Source: Paenalcaligenes hominis_A
GTDB lineage: Bacteria > Pseudomonadota > Gammaproteobacteria > Burkholderiales > Burkholderiaceae_B
DNA: 64,000 nt
Direction: 5' to 3'
Assembly: GCF_041359055.1 (NCBI RefSeq)
Contig: NZ_JBGJKZ010000002.1
Coordinates: 248,001-312,000 of the forward strand
Part shown: piece after piece, positions 1-8,746 of the stretch
How positions within the stretch are numbered: the first letter of the stretch is position 1
How the letters are laid out: every line of letters begins with the position of its first letter
The notes under the pieces: model-generated
The model's database searches: none
The model's input: the letters and a program-made list of their open reading frames with translations, nothing else
What the model was told of the DNA's origin: nothing
Translations under genes and position numbers: made by a program

Positions 1-515
1 GCGTGGGTACGGAAGCGGTTGACATGTGGGTAGTCATCCACCGCCGCCCAGCTTTGTTTAAGCTCTTTTAAACTGCCTTCCAGAACGGTGCTAAAACGCA
101 TAATGCCGCCCGTACGTACACTGGCAAAACATTGCTCAAGACTCCGTGCAAAATCCAAAGACCATTGCACAGCAAGATTACTAACAATCAAATCAAAGTG
201 ATCCGAACCAAAGGGTAGTTGCTCCATATCGGCACAGATATAGGCATCGGTAGAAGTGTTTTGACGCATGAAACGCAGCATGCCTTCCGCTAAATCCACC
301 GCCCAGTACTGGCTTTGCGGGAAGCGTTGCTGCAGTAGGGTTGTGCCATAACCCGTTCCTGCGCCTAAATCCATAATATGTGTAGCGTTTAAAAAAGAGG
401 GCAGATTCGTAATTAAGTGCTTGCCCACTTGGCGCTGCAAGTGAGCAACGCGATCGTAGCTGGTGGCTGCAGCTGAAAAACGTTGGGCTACCGCATATTT
501 GTATTGGCTAGACAT
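1..515 (-). CDS. bioC: Malonyl-ACP O-methyltransferase BioC (partial, 3' end outside window)
   Basis: BioC methylates malonyl-ACP with S-adenosylmethionine to start pimeloyl synthesis for biotin. The frame read leftwards from the ATG at 515 begins MSSQYKYAVAQRFSAAATSY and continues with a Rossmann methyltransferase core; the glycine-rich SAM loop (DLGAGTGYG-like) falls near 370-340. The start overlaps the end of bioH by 8 bases, as expected for translational coupling in the bioF-bioH-bioC operon. The C-terminal part lies beyond base 1, so full length cannot be judged. The N-terminal RFSxAAxxYDRVAxLQ pattern is typical of BioC and makes a generic methyltransferase less likely. Confidence 0.88.
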   Translation of the reverse strand, partial: MSSQYKYAVAQRFSAAATSYDRVAHLQRQVGKHLITNLPSFLNATHIMDLGAGTGYGTTLLQQRFPQSQYWAVDLAEGMLRFMRQNTSTDAYICADMEQLPFGSDHFDLIVSNLAVQWSLDFARSLEQCFASVRTGGIMRFSTVLEGSLKELKQSWAAVDDYPHVNRFRTH

Positions 516-1209
516 GCTGTTCACCCAAAAAAGACTGAATGGCTAGGGCTACTTTTTCAGGGTATTGAACTGGAAAGGCATGGCTGCCAGGGATTAGCTC
601 AGAGCGGACTTGAGGCCAACGCAGCTGAAGCTGGTGTTGAGCTTGACTCGGTACGAGCGCATCGTGCGCTGCAAATAGATGCAACTGGGGGATGCGTACT
701 TGATCCATCGCACAATGGTTATTAAGTTGGGCTAAGGCGTCTAAGCCCCACATCAGGTGTTGGGATGTGTAGGTTGGGTCCACAAGAGAATGGGGCTGAA
801 CATCCGTACCATTAGCGCCTTGCCAGCACAGTTGTGCAAATCGTTGAAGATTGCGATCAGGTTGCGTAAATTGGCGCTTATAAAACCGCTCAAAATCTGC
901 TTGGCTCATGCCCCAAGGCCATAAGGGGGTGGCAATAAAACTTAAATTGGCACCTAAGCATGTTACCGAGCCGTAATTGCTTTGCGCAGCTAATTGTAAA
1001 GCCAGCATGCCACCTAAAGACCAACCAATTAAATGAGTTTGTGGTGGAATGCTTTGCTCTAGGTGTGCAAGCGTATTTTCCACTGAGTCCTGTATATAGG
1101 CGGGAAGCGAAAGTACTGTGACAGTACCCAAAGGAGCTAACGCGTTGACTAGGGGTTGTACAGCAGCAGAGCTCATGGCCCAACCATTTAATAAATAAAA
1201 AGAACGCAT
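508..1209 (-). CDS. bioH: Pimeloyl-ACP methyl ester carboxylesterase BioH
   Basis: BioH is a cytoplasmic alpha/beta hydrolase that removes the methyl ester from pimeloyl-ACP methyl ester and so ends chain elongation in biotin precursor synthesis. The 233-residue product starts MRSFYLLNGWAMSSAA; the nucleophile elbow GWSLGG lies near residue 70, with a later D (AAHDALVPS) and H (GSHAFPVQYP) completing the triad. A longer in-frame start exists upstream, but the ATG at 1209 overlaps the bioF stop as TAATG and gives the normal family length. It lies between bioF and bioC, which supports BioH over a generic esterase. Confidence 0.88.
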   Translation of the reverse strand: MRSFYLLNGWAMSSAAVQPLVNALAPLGTVTVLSLPAYIQDSVENTLAHLEQSIPPQTHLIGWSLGGMLALQLAAQSNYGSVTCLGANLSFIATPLWPWGMSQADFERFYKRQFTQPDRNLQRFAQLCWQGANGTDVQPHSLVDPTYTSQHLMWGLDALAQLNNHCAMDQVRIPQLHLFAAHDALVPSQAQHQLQLRWPQVRSELIPGSHAFPVQYPEKVALAIQSFLGEQHV

Positions 1210-2363
1210 TATTGGCTTTGTAACCGAGATAAGGTGTGTAGAAGAGCAGTAATGTGCTCTGGTTGATGCTCTGCGCATAAGCTAATTCGTAGTCTAGCGG
1301 TGTGCTCAGGAACAGTAGGGGGGCGAATTGCGCCTACTAAAAAACCTTGCGTACGCAATACGTGGGCAATACGCACTGTGGCTGCGTTATCACCTATTAC
1401 AATAGGTTGAATGGGGGTTTGACTGGCTTGAGTCCTTAGGCCTAACTCAGCGGCTGTGGTTTGAAAGTGCTTGATTAAGTCTTTGAGACGAGTCCGACGC
1501 CACGCTTCTTTTTCCAGGAGCTCTACTGCAGTTAGGGTGGCGTAGGCCAAAGCGGGTGAGCTTGCTGTAGTATAAATATAGGGCCGAGCAAATTGAATTA
1601 AGTACTCAATAAGCTCTTCGGATCCAGCCACAAAGGCTCCCGCTGTACCAAGAGCTTTACCTAGTGTGCCCACCAAAATAGGCACATCGTCAACGTCAAG
1701 CTGCTCCTGTTCAATTAAACCGGCACCTTGTGCGCCTAGCACCCCTAAGCCATGCGCATCATCCACCATTAATACGGCATGATGAGCACGACTAATTTGT
1801 ACTAACTCTGGAAGAGGGGCCGTGTCGCCATCCATGCTGAACACGCCATCGGTTACGATTAGGCGATGACCGTGGGCACGGCTTAAACCTTGTTTTAGAT
1901 GTGTCATATCAAGGTGGTGGTAGCGCATGAAGCGACAACCCGCTAACCGTGTGCCATCTAAGAGCGATGCATGGTTTAAACGGTCGTGCAGTACGGTGTC
2001 GTTCTTTTCCATTAAGGTGCTGATAATAGCCAGATTGGCCATATAGCCATTACTGAATAGCAGTGCTTTAGGACGTTGGGTAAGCTTTGCTAAAGCCTGT
2101 TCAAGTTCTTCATGTATTTGGCTATGCCCCGAGACCAAATGTGAAGCTCCTGAGCCAGCCCCCCAACGTTTTGCTCCGATAGCCAGCGCTTGTGTGACGG
2201 CAGGGTGATGGGCAAAACCTAAATAGTCGTTTGAGCTGAAGTTAATTAGTTCTTGATGCGCGACGCGCGTTGTAATGGCTTGGGGCGAATTCAGTATAAG
2301 GCGCTGTCTACTACGTTGTTTTTGAGTTTGGGTTTGGAGTCGTTTCTGAATACGATCAAACAT
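1209..2363 (-). CDS. bioF: 8-amino-7-oxononanoate synthase
   Basis: BioF condenses pimeloyl-ACP with L-alanine in a PLP-dependent decarboxylating reaction, the first ring-building step of biotin synthesis. The 384-residue protein has the alpha-oxoamine synthase pattern: INFSSNDYLGF near residue 40, GSGASHLVSG near 70, the cofactor Asp in MVDDAHGLGVLG near 200 and the Schiff-base Lys in GTLGKALG near 236. It is the first gene of a minus-strand operon with bioH and bioC. Its ATG is only 19 bases from the start of the divergent gene at 2383, so little room is left for a promoter and leader. No strong ribosome-binding site is visible. Confidence 0.93.
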   Translation of the reverse strand: MFDRIQKRLQTQTQKQRSRQRLILNSPQAITTRVAHQELINFSSNDYLGFAHHPAVTQALAIGAKRWGAGSGASHLVSGHSQIHEELEQALAKLTQRPKALLFSNGYMANLAIISTLMEKNDTVLHDRLNHASLLDGTRLAGCRFMRYHHLDMTHLKQGLSRAHGHRLIVTDGVFSMDGDTAPLPELVQISRAHHAVLMVDDAHGLGVLGAQGAGLIEQEQLDVDDVPILVGTLGKALGTAGAFVAGSEELIEYLIQFARPYIYTTASSPALAYATLTAVELLEKEAWRRTRLKDLIKHFQTTAAELGLRTQASQTPIQPIVIGDNAATVRIAHVLRTQGFLVGAIRPPTVPEHTARLRISLCAEHQPEHITALLHTLSRLQSQ

Positions 2364-2382
2364 AATTTACATATAGAAAATA

Positions 2383-2876
2383 ATGACACACGAGAAAAAA
2401 TGGCCTGAGATCGTCCATAAATTGCTCACACAGCAACGCGTGGCTAGTCTGGCAACCGTAAACGCAAAGCATAGTCCTTTTTTATCTTTGGTTCCGTATG
2501 CAATCGATACAGAGCAAAAGTGCTTTTTGATGCATATAAGCGATTTAGCTGCACATAGCGCGAATTTAAGGCTAAATGACGAAGATGTGTCACTAATGGT
2601 AACTGAGGCTGAGCCTGAATTTGGCTCAGTTCATGACCTGGTGCGTTTAAGCATGCATGTTCATGCCCAGTTTATTGATAAAAAAACGACGCAGCAAACT
2701 TCGATCGTGCTAAAACTAGATATTGCGAGCGCTTTCCCGAGGCAGCTTTTATGTTTGATTTTGCTGATTTCCATCTGGTGCGCTTGCGTCCTCTTGAGTT
2801 GCGTTTAGTGGCTGGGTTTGGTGCAGCACGCTATTTAAATGTGACGCAGTTTGAGGAGTTGTTTGACTTGTTTTAG
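2383..2876 (+). pseudogene. HugZ / pyridoxamine-phosphate-oxidase-like protein, frameshifted
   Basis: The first frame (MTHEKKWPEIVHKLLTQQRV) gives the split-barrel FMN-binding fold of the HugZ/PPOX family up to about 2710. From there the family-like sequence continues in another frame (RYCERFPEAAFMFDFADF, then VAGFGAARYLNV) to a stop at 2874-2876. Start and stop codons are 491 bases apart, which is out of register in the sense expected for a one-base deletion (or a two-base insertion) near 2700-2715. The rebuilt protein would be about 164 residues, similar to small HugZ-like proteins. Either a real recent inactivation or a sequencing error explains this. Family members bind heme or flavin; the exact role here is unknown. 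Confidence 0.7.
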
Positions 2877-2884
2877 GGAATATT

Positions 2885-3313
2885 ATGGCTAGTAAAGAAA
2901 AGTGCGTCGTGGGGGCGTGGTCAGATTTAAAGCAGGATGCGACAGCAGTTCGTTTTGAGGTGTTTGTCCAAGAGCAGAATGTGCCAGCAGAAATAGAGCT
3001 TGATGAGTTCGACCCGTTTTGTATTCATGCCGTAGTGTATGGGTCATTAGGCGAGCCCGTTGCTACCGGCCGTTTGTTACCTAATGCTCATATAGGGCGC
3101 ATGGCTGTTAAAGCTAGCTATCGTGGTCAAGGACTAGGTGGTCAGGTGTTAATGACCTTAATGCAGGAGGCCAAAAAAAGAGGCGATAGTACGGTGTTTT
3201 TATCGGCACAGCTGCAGGCATTGGGCTTTTACAAAACCTTTGGTTTTCAGCCATTTGGTGAGATCTACCAAGACGCTAATATCGACCATCGCATGATGCG
3301 TTGTGATGTATAA
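2885..3313 (+). CDS. GNAT family N-acetyltransferase (ElaA-like)
   Basis: A 142-residue cytoplasmic acetyltransferase of the GNAT superfamily, which transfers acetyl from acetyl-CoA to an amine; the substrate cannot be told from sequence. The pyrophosphate-binding Q/RxxGxG loop is seen as YRGQGLGGQ near residue 83, preceded by the beta4 strand IGRMAVKASY, and LQALGFYKTFGFQPFGE forms the typical C-terminal motif. RFEVFVQEQNVPAEIELDEFD near the N terminus is usual in the ElaA-like branch. It follows the frameshifted gene by 8 bases and ends just before a strong hairpin, so the two probably share a transcript. Confidence 0.82.
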   Translation: MASKEKCVVGAWSDLKQDATAVRFEVFVQEQNVPAEIELDEFDPFCIHAVVYGSLGEPVATGRLLPNAHIGRMAVKASYRGQGLGGQVLMTLMQEAKKRGDSTVFLSAQLQALGFYKTFGFQPFGEIYQDANIDHRMMRCDV

Positions 3314-3322
3314 GACCTTATG

Positions 3323-3350
3323 AAAAAACGGAGCGTTGGCTCCGTTTTTT
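3323..3350. terminator. Bidirectional intrinsic terminator
   Basis: A perfect 12-bp inverted repeat (AAAAAACGGAGC / GCTCCGTTTTTT) with a GTTG loop lies between the plus-strand GNAT gene and the minus-strand yceI gene. It carries a U tract in both directions and can end transcription from either side. Confidence 0.9.
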
Positions 3351-3389
3351 GGTTGGGATGCTTAGTTTTGTTGATGGGTTTTCTCGTTT

Positions 3390-4007
3390 TCAAGGGCGAG
3401 AGTTGTCGCGCTCTGGATCAAAAATCAAATCAAAATCCACGGGTACAGTGTGTGAAATAAAAGCCAAACCAGCAATTTCTCTTAAACTAACTAGGCCTTC
3501 ACTTAAATTGAACTCGTTGCCGTTGATGATAATCGGGTTAAGTGTACTGACCATAAAACGATCGTTATCGAGTGCGGTATAACGCAATGTGGTTTTTATG
3601 GGGTGAGTTTGATCTAAAATAGTCAGCTCTGCCTCTACCTCGATATCTTTAAATTGGCCTGCCTTGTGTGCGCTCAACTGTGAGGCATCTACGGCACCTT
3701 TAATGGCAATGGCTGCATACGTGGATTCCTTAAAAAGCATTTCCATCATCCGTTCATCACGTATTTCAATACCAGTAGCTAGGCCTTTAATGGGGATGGA
3801 GAGCTCAAAGGAACCGTCTTTTTTTAAGTTGCCTTGAATATGTTTAAAGCGATGAACCTCTGTAGCCGCATCGGGGCCGACCTTGGCTGCTTTAACAGAA
3901 AGAAAACTAAAATGAGATTGCTCATCATTTACTTTCCAGTCGGCCCAAGCAAATGGGCTAGTCAGTAGGCCACCTAGTAAGGCGAGTGTAGTTAGCTTTT
4001 TTTTCAT
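3390..4007 (-). CDS. YceI family periplasmic lipocalin-like protein
   Basis: A 205-residue exported protein of the YceI family, beta-barrel proteins that bind long isoprenoid or lipid ligands in the periplasm. A signal peptide (MKKKLTTLALLGGLLTSPFAWA) with likely cleavage after AWA near residue 22 is followed by the family opening WKVNDEQSHFSFLSVKAAKVG, and LTILDQTHPIKTTLRY lies in the second half. It is a single gene, flanked by the bidirectional terminator downstream. The exact ligand is not predictable. Confidence 0.85.
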   Translation of the reverse strand: MKKKLTTLALLGGLLTSPFAWADWKVNDEQSHFSFLSVKAAKVGPDAATEVHRFKHIQGNLKKDGSFELSIPIKGLATGIEIRDERMMEMLFKESTYAAIAIKGAVDASQLSAHKAGQFKDIEVEAELTILDQTHPIKTTLRYTALDNDRFMVSTLNPIIINGNEFNLSEGLVSLREIAGLAFISHTVPVDFDLIFDPERDNSRP

Positions 4008-4141
4008 GTGCTTGTCCTAGTTAGGCTATTACAACTACGTCTAAAGGGAATCAGTAGTATAAGGCATTTGCAAAAAGCGTTTGCTAGGGTCTACTTGCTG
4101 ATACATTTTTCCATACTAAGTAAAAACCAATACCTTAGCAA

Positions 4142-4187
4142 ACAGCCTCTTTAAAGCATGGAAGAGATCCTGCTTTAAAGAGGCTGT
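4142..4187 (-). terminator. Strong hairpin after the proXVW operon
   Basis: A perfect 17-bp inverted repeat (arms 4142-4158 and 4171-4187, 12-base loop) lies downstream of proW. The following U tract on the minus strand is short, so it may act as a weak terminator or an mRNA 3'-end stabiliser. It is the only obvious end signal for the operon. Confidence 0.7.
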
Positions 4188-4214
4188 ACATTTGAAGATC
4201 AGAAATTAAGACTT

Positions 4215-5066
4215 TTAGTCAGAAGAGCGATCTTTTTTAGGTCGTTGCAATGACTGAGTTAGTCGATCCAGAATCATAGCTAAGATCACCACGGCAATAC
4301 CTGCAACAAAGCCTTCCCCAGGACGTAGGCGTTGAATAGCGCGCCATACTTCACTGCCTAGACCGTCTGCCCCAATCATGGCTGCAATAACCACCATAGA
4401 CAAAGCCAACATAATCGTTTGATTAACCCCTGCCATAATAGTGGGCAAAGAGAGAGGGAGTTGGACTTTTATTAGTTTTTGCATTGGTGTGGCACCATAT
4501 GCATCAGCTGCCTCGATTAAGTCTGTGGGCACCTGACGAATGCCTAATATGGTAAGACGAATAGCAGGTGGCATAGAGAAAATCACCGTGGCAAAAATTG
4601 CGGAAACGGAGCCAATGCCAAAAAACGGTATAGCAGGGATGAGATAAACAAAAGCAGGCATGGTCTGCATAAAATCCAACAAAGGCATCACTAGCCGATA
4701 AAGCCGGTTGGATAAGGCCGCAACTATACCTATAGGTAGGGCAATACAGACCGCCACCAACGTGGCAAATACAACTAAGGTTAAGGTTTGTATGGTGGGC
4801 ATCCATAACCCTAAATTCCAGATCAACCCTAAACCTAATACCGAGCCTAAAGCTAAGCGCCAACCAGAGGCGCGCCAGCACAGTAGTGCTACCAATGCAA
4901 TCAGCAACCACTCTGGCACAAAAAGTAAGCCATCATTTAAATGATCTAAGGCATTTTCTGTGAAGCGGGCAATGCTGCGTGTCACGCCAGCGAAGTGGGA
5001 AGTAAGAAAATTTAGTGCGGAATCAATCCATGCACTTAAAGGAAGCGATGGGATAGTAGACATCAT
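4215..5066 (-). CDS. proW: Glycine betaine/proline-type ABC transporter permease
   Basis: The 283-residue inner-membrane permease of an osmoprotectant importer. Several hydrophobic segments are visible, and the coupling EAA loop that contacts the ATPase is seen as DLIEAADAYGATPMQKLIKVQLPLSLP (written here by its key residues EAA...G...P) near residues 185-210. The N terminus contains the PLSAWIDSALNFL type region seen in ProW proteins. Its start overlaps the proV stop by 4 bases, so the two are translationally coupled. The substrate (glycine betaine, proline betaine or carnitine) is inferred from the family. Confidence 0.9.
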   Translation of the reverse strand: MMSTIPSLPLSAWIDSALNFLTSHFAGVTRSIARFTENALDHLNDGLLFVPEWLLIALVALLCWRASGWRLALGSVLGLGLIWNLGLWMPTIQTLTLVVFATLVAVCIALPIGIVAALSNRLYRLVMPLLDFMQTMPAFVYLIPAIPFFGIGSVSAIFATVIFSMPPAIRLTILGIRQVPTDLIEAADAYGATPMQKLIKVQLPLSLPTIMAGVNQTIMLALSMVVIAAMIGADGLGSEVWRAIQRLRPGEGFVAGIAVVILAMILDRLTQSLQRPKKDRSSD

Positions 5067-6265
5067 AACGGCTCTCCGGCTTTAGCAAGTTCATCTAAGA
5101 CGGCACCTTTGACAATAACGCCCAAGAGTTGGCGTTGATCATTGAGTACAGCCAGAGGAATGCTGCGGTCACCAAATAAACCAAAAATAGAACTTAAAGG
5201 CTCATCGGGGCTAACCGTAAGCACATCAGTAGAAATGTAGTTTTCAATGCTGCTAGCTCCATCGCGTAGAGCTGTTTTTAATGCCGCGCTATCAATTAGA
5301 CCTACTAAGCGACGATCTCGTTGCAGTACAAAGAGCATTTCCACGTCGTTATCACGCATTTTGCGCGCCGTGGTATGGGGGCCATCCGATGGGCGTGCCG
5401 TGGCGCGCACTGGACGCATAGCACAACTGGCACTTAGGATGCGGGTTTTATCCACCCCTTCAATAAAGCGGGCTACGTATTCATCAGCCGGTTGCGTTAG
5501 AATTTCTTCCGGTGTGCCTTGCTGCACAATCTCACCGTCTTTTAGCAAAATAATACGGTCGCCTATATTTAGCGCTTCATCTAAATCGTGGGTAATAAAA
5601 ATAGTGGTTTTTTTCGTTCGGTACTGAAGCTCTTGCAGCTCTTGCTGCATGTCTTTACGAATTAAGGGGTCCAAAGCGGAAAAAGCTTCATCCATCAGTA
5701 GTACGCCGCCATCGTTGGCGATAGCGCGTGCAATACCTACGCGCTGTTGCATGCCACCTGAAAGTTGATTGGGATAAGCGTTAGCCCAATTTTCTAAGCC
5801 CACTTGTTGGAGGGTGTTTTGCGCAATTGCTGTGCGCTCGCTTTTGGCGATGCCACGGATTTCTAAACCGAACTCTACATTCTCTAAAACGGTACGGTGC
5901 GGAAATAAGGCAAAATTTTGGAACACCATAGAAAAAAAACGTCTACGCATTTCAAGTAGTTTTTTCTCTGGGGCTTGCGTGATTTCTTCTTCATCGATAA
6001 AGATTTGGCCTGTAGATGGCTCAATTAATCGATTTAAGCAGCGAATTAAGGTGGATTTGCCCGAGCCAGAGAGGCCCATAATGACAAGTAGTTCACCTTC
6101 GTACACATCAAAGTTGATGTTATACAGACCTAAGGTTTGGCCTGTTTTTTCGAGAATTTCAGGTCGCTTTAGACCTTGTTGGCGTAATTCCAGTGCTCGT
6201 TTTGGGTGTGAGCCAAAAACTTTACTGAGGTTACGCACTTTAATTTTAATTTTTTGATCGTTCAT
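5063..6265 (-). CDS. proV: Glycine betaine/proline-type ABC transporter ATPase with CBS domains
   Basis: The ATPase of the importer, about 400 residues. Walker A is MGLSGSGKSTL near residue 64, the signature QLSGGMQQRVGIARA near 165 and Walker B VLLMDEAFSALDPL near 185. The C-terminal third (from about 275) carries tandem CBS-type repeats, which in OpuA/ProV proteins sense ionic strength. I chose the start MNDQKIKIKV; a slightly longer frame begins three codons earlier. It lies between proX and proW, giving the order X-V-W rather than the enteric V-W-X order. Confidence 0.9.
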   Translation of the reverse strand: MNDQKIKIKVRNLSKVFGSHPKRALELRQQGLKRPEILEKTGQTLGLYNINFDVYEGELLVIMGLSGSGKSTLIRCLNRLIEPSTGQIFIDEEEITQAPEKKLLEMRRRFFSMVFQNFALFPHRTVLENVEFGLEIRGIAKSERTAIAQNTLQQVGLENWANAYPNQLSGGMQQRVGIARAIANDGGVLLMDEAFSALDPLIRKDMQQELQELQYRTKKTTIFITHDLDEALNIGDRIILLKDGEIVQQGTPEEILTQPADEYVARFIEGVDKTRILSASCAMRPVRATARPSDGPHTTARKMRDNDVEMLFVLQRDRRLVGLIDSAALKTALRDGASSIENYISTDVLTVSPDEPLSSIFGLFGDRSIPLAVLNDQRQLLGVIVKGAVLDELAKAGEPL

Positions 6266-6343
6266 CAGACACAAATAGGGTGCGTAAGTCTGAGGTTACG
6301 ATACAGCCTATCTATACCGTAACCTCAGTCATAGAGGGACAGA

Positions 6344-7225
6344 TTATTCAGAAGCCAACCATTTTTCTAGCTTCTCGGGGTGATCTTCAACCCATTTTTT
6401 GGCATTGGCATAAGGATCGCTATTAGGCTCTTCGTTCATGAGCATAATTTCACCCATATCGTCGGGAGTCCATTCGAACTGATCCAAAATAGCGTAAGCA
6501 GCCGGCTGATCTTCTTTTAGGCCTTTGCGTGCAATGGTATGAATTTGCTCAGCACCGCCGTAAACATTTTTTGGGTCTTCTAGGTATTTGAGATCCCAGC
6601 GAGCAAACATCCAGTGTGGAGTCCAACCTGTTACTACGATGTCCTCATTGTTTTTAATGGCATTCGCTAACGCCGCAGTCATGGTGGCGTCGCTACCATC
6701 ACGTAGTCGTAGTTTGAGCTTGTAGTCTTTGACGACTTGTTCAGTGAGACTTTGCAGGCCTGCACCTGGGTCAATGCCGATAATTTCACGATTAAAGTCA
6801 CTGGCTTTGGTGTTTAGGTCTTCGATAGTTGTGGCTTCCGTATAGGCAGGAACCACTAAGCCTAGCTTGGTGCCGTCTAAATTGGGCCCTAAGTCGTCAA
6901 TTTGGTCTTTAAGCTGTTCATAATAGTCCGCATGCGTTGTGGGCAGCCAAGCGGCCAAGGTAGCATCAGCATCGCCGGTAGCAATAGCTTGCCAAACGGC
7001 AGCGGCAGATAATGAGCTCATCTTTACATCAAAGCCGGCTTTTTCTAAGAGCACACGCATGACATTCGTAGAAGCAACCTCGGAAGACCACTCGACATAA
7101 GCCAGATGGACACTGCCCTTGGCATCAGCCCCATGGGCTATACCAGAGCTTATTAGTCCAAGACCAAATAGGGTGGCAGCACTAACTTGACGTAAGCGTT
7201 GCGTAAAAATAGTTATGGGATACAT
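6344..7225 (-). CDS. proX: Glycine betaine-type substrate-binding protein
   Basis: The 293-residue periplasmic binding protein that delivers quaternary ammonium compounds to ProVW. A signal peptide spans about residues 1-32 (ending SSGIAHGADA). The mature protein has the OpuAC fold with aromatic residues that could form the cation-binding cage, for example VEWSSE, AAWLPTTHADYY and VTGWTPHWMFARWDL. As first gene of the operon it will be the most strongly expressed, which suits binding-protein stoichiometry. Osmotic control is expected from the family, but I see no specific operator. Confidence 0.88.
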   Translation of the reverse strand: MYPITIFTQRLRQVSAATLFGLGLISSGIAHGADAKGSVHLAYVEWSSEVASTNVMRVLLEKAGFDVKMSSLSAAAVWQAIATGDADATLAAWLPTTHADYYEQLKDQIDDLGPNLDGTKLGLVVPAYTEATTIEDLNTKASDFNREIIGIDPGAGLQSLTEQVVKDYKLKLRLRDGSDATMTAALANAIKNNEDIVVTGWTPHWMFARWDLKYLEDPKNVYGGAEQIHTIARKGLKEDQPAAYAILDQFEWTPDDMGEIMLMNEEPNSDPYANAKKWVEDHPEKLEKWLASE

Positions 7226-7297
7226 GATTATTCCTGTAATAATTCGTGATCGAATGATTAGCGTTGTTAAACCTTAACATGCTGACCTAGATAAAAA

Positions 7298-7327
7298 AAG
7301 CCCTTTGCTCCTGAGAGCAAAGGGCTT
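7298..7327 (-). terminator. Intrinsic terminator of the pntAB operon
   Basis: A perfect 13-bp stem (AAGCCCTTTGCTC / GAGCAAAGGGCTT, 4-base loop) follows pntB and on the minus strand runs straight into a T tract (TTTTTTTAT). Confidence 0.93.
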
Positions 7328-7347
7328 CTGTCAGTCAGTTTTATGCT

Positions 7348-8724
7348 TTAGAGCGCTTTCTGAATGCTTTCTAGGGTAGCTTTGGCATCCCCAAAACACA
7401 TGAAACTGTTCTCGTTAAAAAATAATGGGTTTTGTACGCCGGCGTAGCCAGAACTCATTGAGCGTTTAAATACAATCACGTTTTGAGCTTCCCAAACATG
7501 CAATACAGGCATGCCCGCAATGGGGCTGTTTGGGTCTGTGGCAGCCGCTGGGTTAACGGTATCATTGGCTCCAATAACTAAAACCAAATCGGTTTCGGCA
7601 AAATCATCATTGATTTCATCCATTTCAAGCACAATGTCATAGGGAACTTTGGCCTCAGCCAATAAAACGTTCATGTGCCCAGGCAAACGCCCCGCAACAG
7701 GATGAATTCCAAAACGAACCTGAATACCTTGGCGACGTAAACTGTCTGTGATTTCTGCCACGGTATTTTGCGCATGAGCTACTGCCATGCCGTAACCAGG
7801 AGTGATGATGACTGATTTGGCATTTTTAAGCATATCAGCGACATCTGCAGGCTGGATCTCACGGTGTTCGCCCTCGATGTCCGCGCTGGCGCTAGAACTA
7901 CCATCGGAACCAAAACCGCCGGCAATCACAGAAATGAATGAGCGGTTCATGGCCTGACACATAATGTACGACAAAATGGCCCCGGATGAACCTACCAAAG
8001 CACCGGTTACGATCAGCAAGTCGTTTTCCAGCATAAAACCTGCCGCCGCAGCCGCCCAACCTGAATATGAGTTCAGCATGGACACCACGACGGGCATGTC
8101 AGCGCCACCGATTGCTGCGACCAAATGCCAGCCAAATGCAAAAGCAATCAGTGTCATCAGGAATAAAGCAACCACAGAGCCATCGGCTTTCATAAACCAA
8201 CTAAGCAGTAGGGCGGCTAAAATCAACGCAGCCAAGTTCAAACCGTGTTTAAAAGGCAGCTGTAAAGGTTTGCTTGAGATTTTGCCATTGAGTTTGCCAA
8301 AAGCCACTAAGGAGCCAGTAAAAGTAATGGCACCAATAAACACACCCACAAATACTTCTACTAAATGGATGGTATGCATTTCCGGCAGGACGGTATGGGC
8401 ATTAAAGTAGCTGTTGTAACCCACCAGTACGGCAGCCATACCGACAAAACTATGCAGTAAGGCAATCAGCTCTGGCATTTCGGTCATCTCGACACGTTTG
8501 GCTTTATAAATACCAATGACAGCACCGATCAGCATAGCAATAATGATCCAAGAGAAGCCGGATGCATTGTCACTAAAAATAGTAGCTATTAAAGCAATAG
8601 CCATTCCGGCAATACCAAATAAATTGCCGTTTTTAGCAGATTCTTGGCGTGATAAGCCTGCCAAGCTAAGAATAAATAACACCGCAGCAATAATATAAGC
8701 CGCTGTGACTAAACCATGAGACAT
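7348..8724 (-). CDS. pntB: NAD(P) transhydrogenase subunit beta
   Basis: The 458-residue beta subunit of the proton-translocating transhydrogenase, which reduces NADP+ with NADH using the proton gradient. The first 270 residues hold many membrane helices; the C-terminal domain III binds NADP(H), with the PGYGMAVAHAQ dinucleotide loop near residue 308, GRLPGHMNVLLAEA near 345 and VIGANDTVNPAA near 395. It starts 22 bases after pntA ends and is followed by the operon terminator. Confidence 0.95.
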   Translation of the reverse strand: MSHGLVTAAYIIAAVLFILSLAGLSRQESAKNGNLFGIAGMAIALIATIFSDNASGFSWIIIAMLIGAVIGIYKAKRVEMTEMPELIALLHSFVGMAAVLVGYNSYFNAHTVLPEMHTIHLVEVFVGVFIGAITFTGSLVAFGKLNGKISSKPLQLPFKHGLNLAALILAALLLSWFMKADGSVVALFLMTLIAFAFGWHLVAAIGGADMPVVVSMLNSYSGWAAAAAGFMLENDLLIVTGALVGSSGAILSYIMCQAMNRSFISVIAGGFGSDGSSSASADIEGEHREIQPADVADMLKNAKSVIITPGYGMAVAHAQNTVAEITDSLRRQGIQVRFGIHPVAGRLPGHMNVLLAEAKVPYDIVLEMDEINDDFAETDLVLVIGANDTVNPAAATDPNSPIAGMPVLHVWEAQNVIVFKRSMSSGYAGVQNPLFFNENSFMCFGDAKATLESIQKAL

Positions 8725-8746
8725 AATAGGTAAACTCCAGTGCTTA

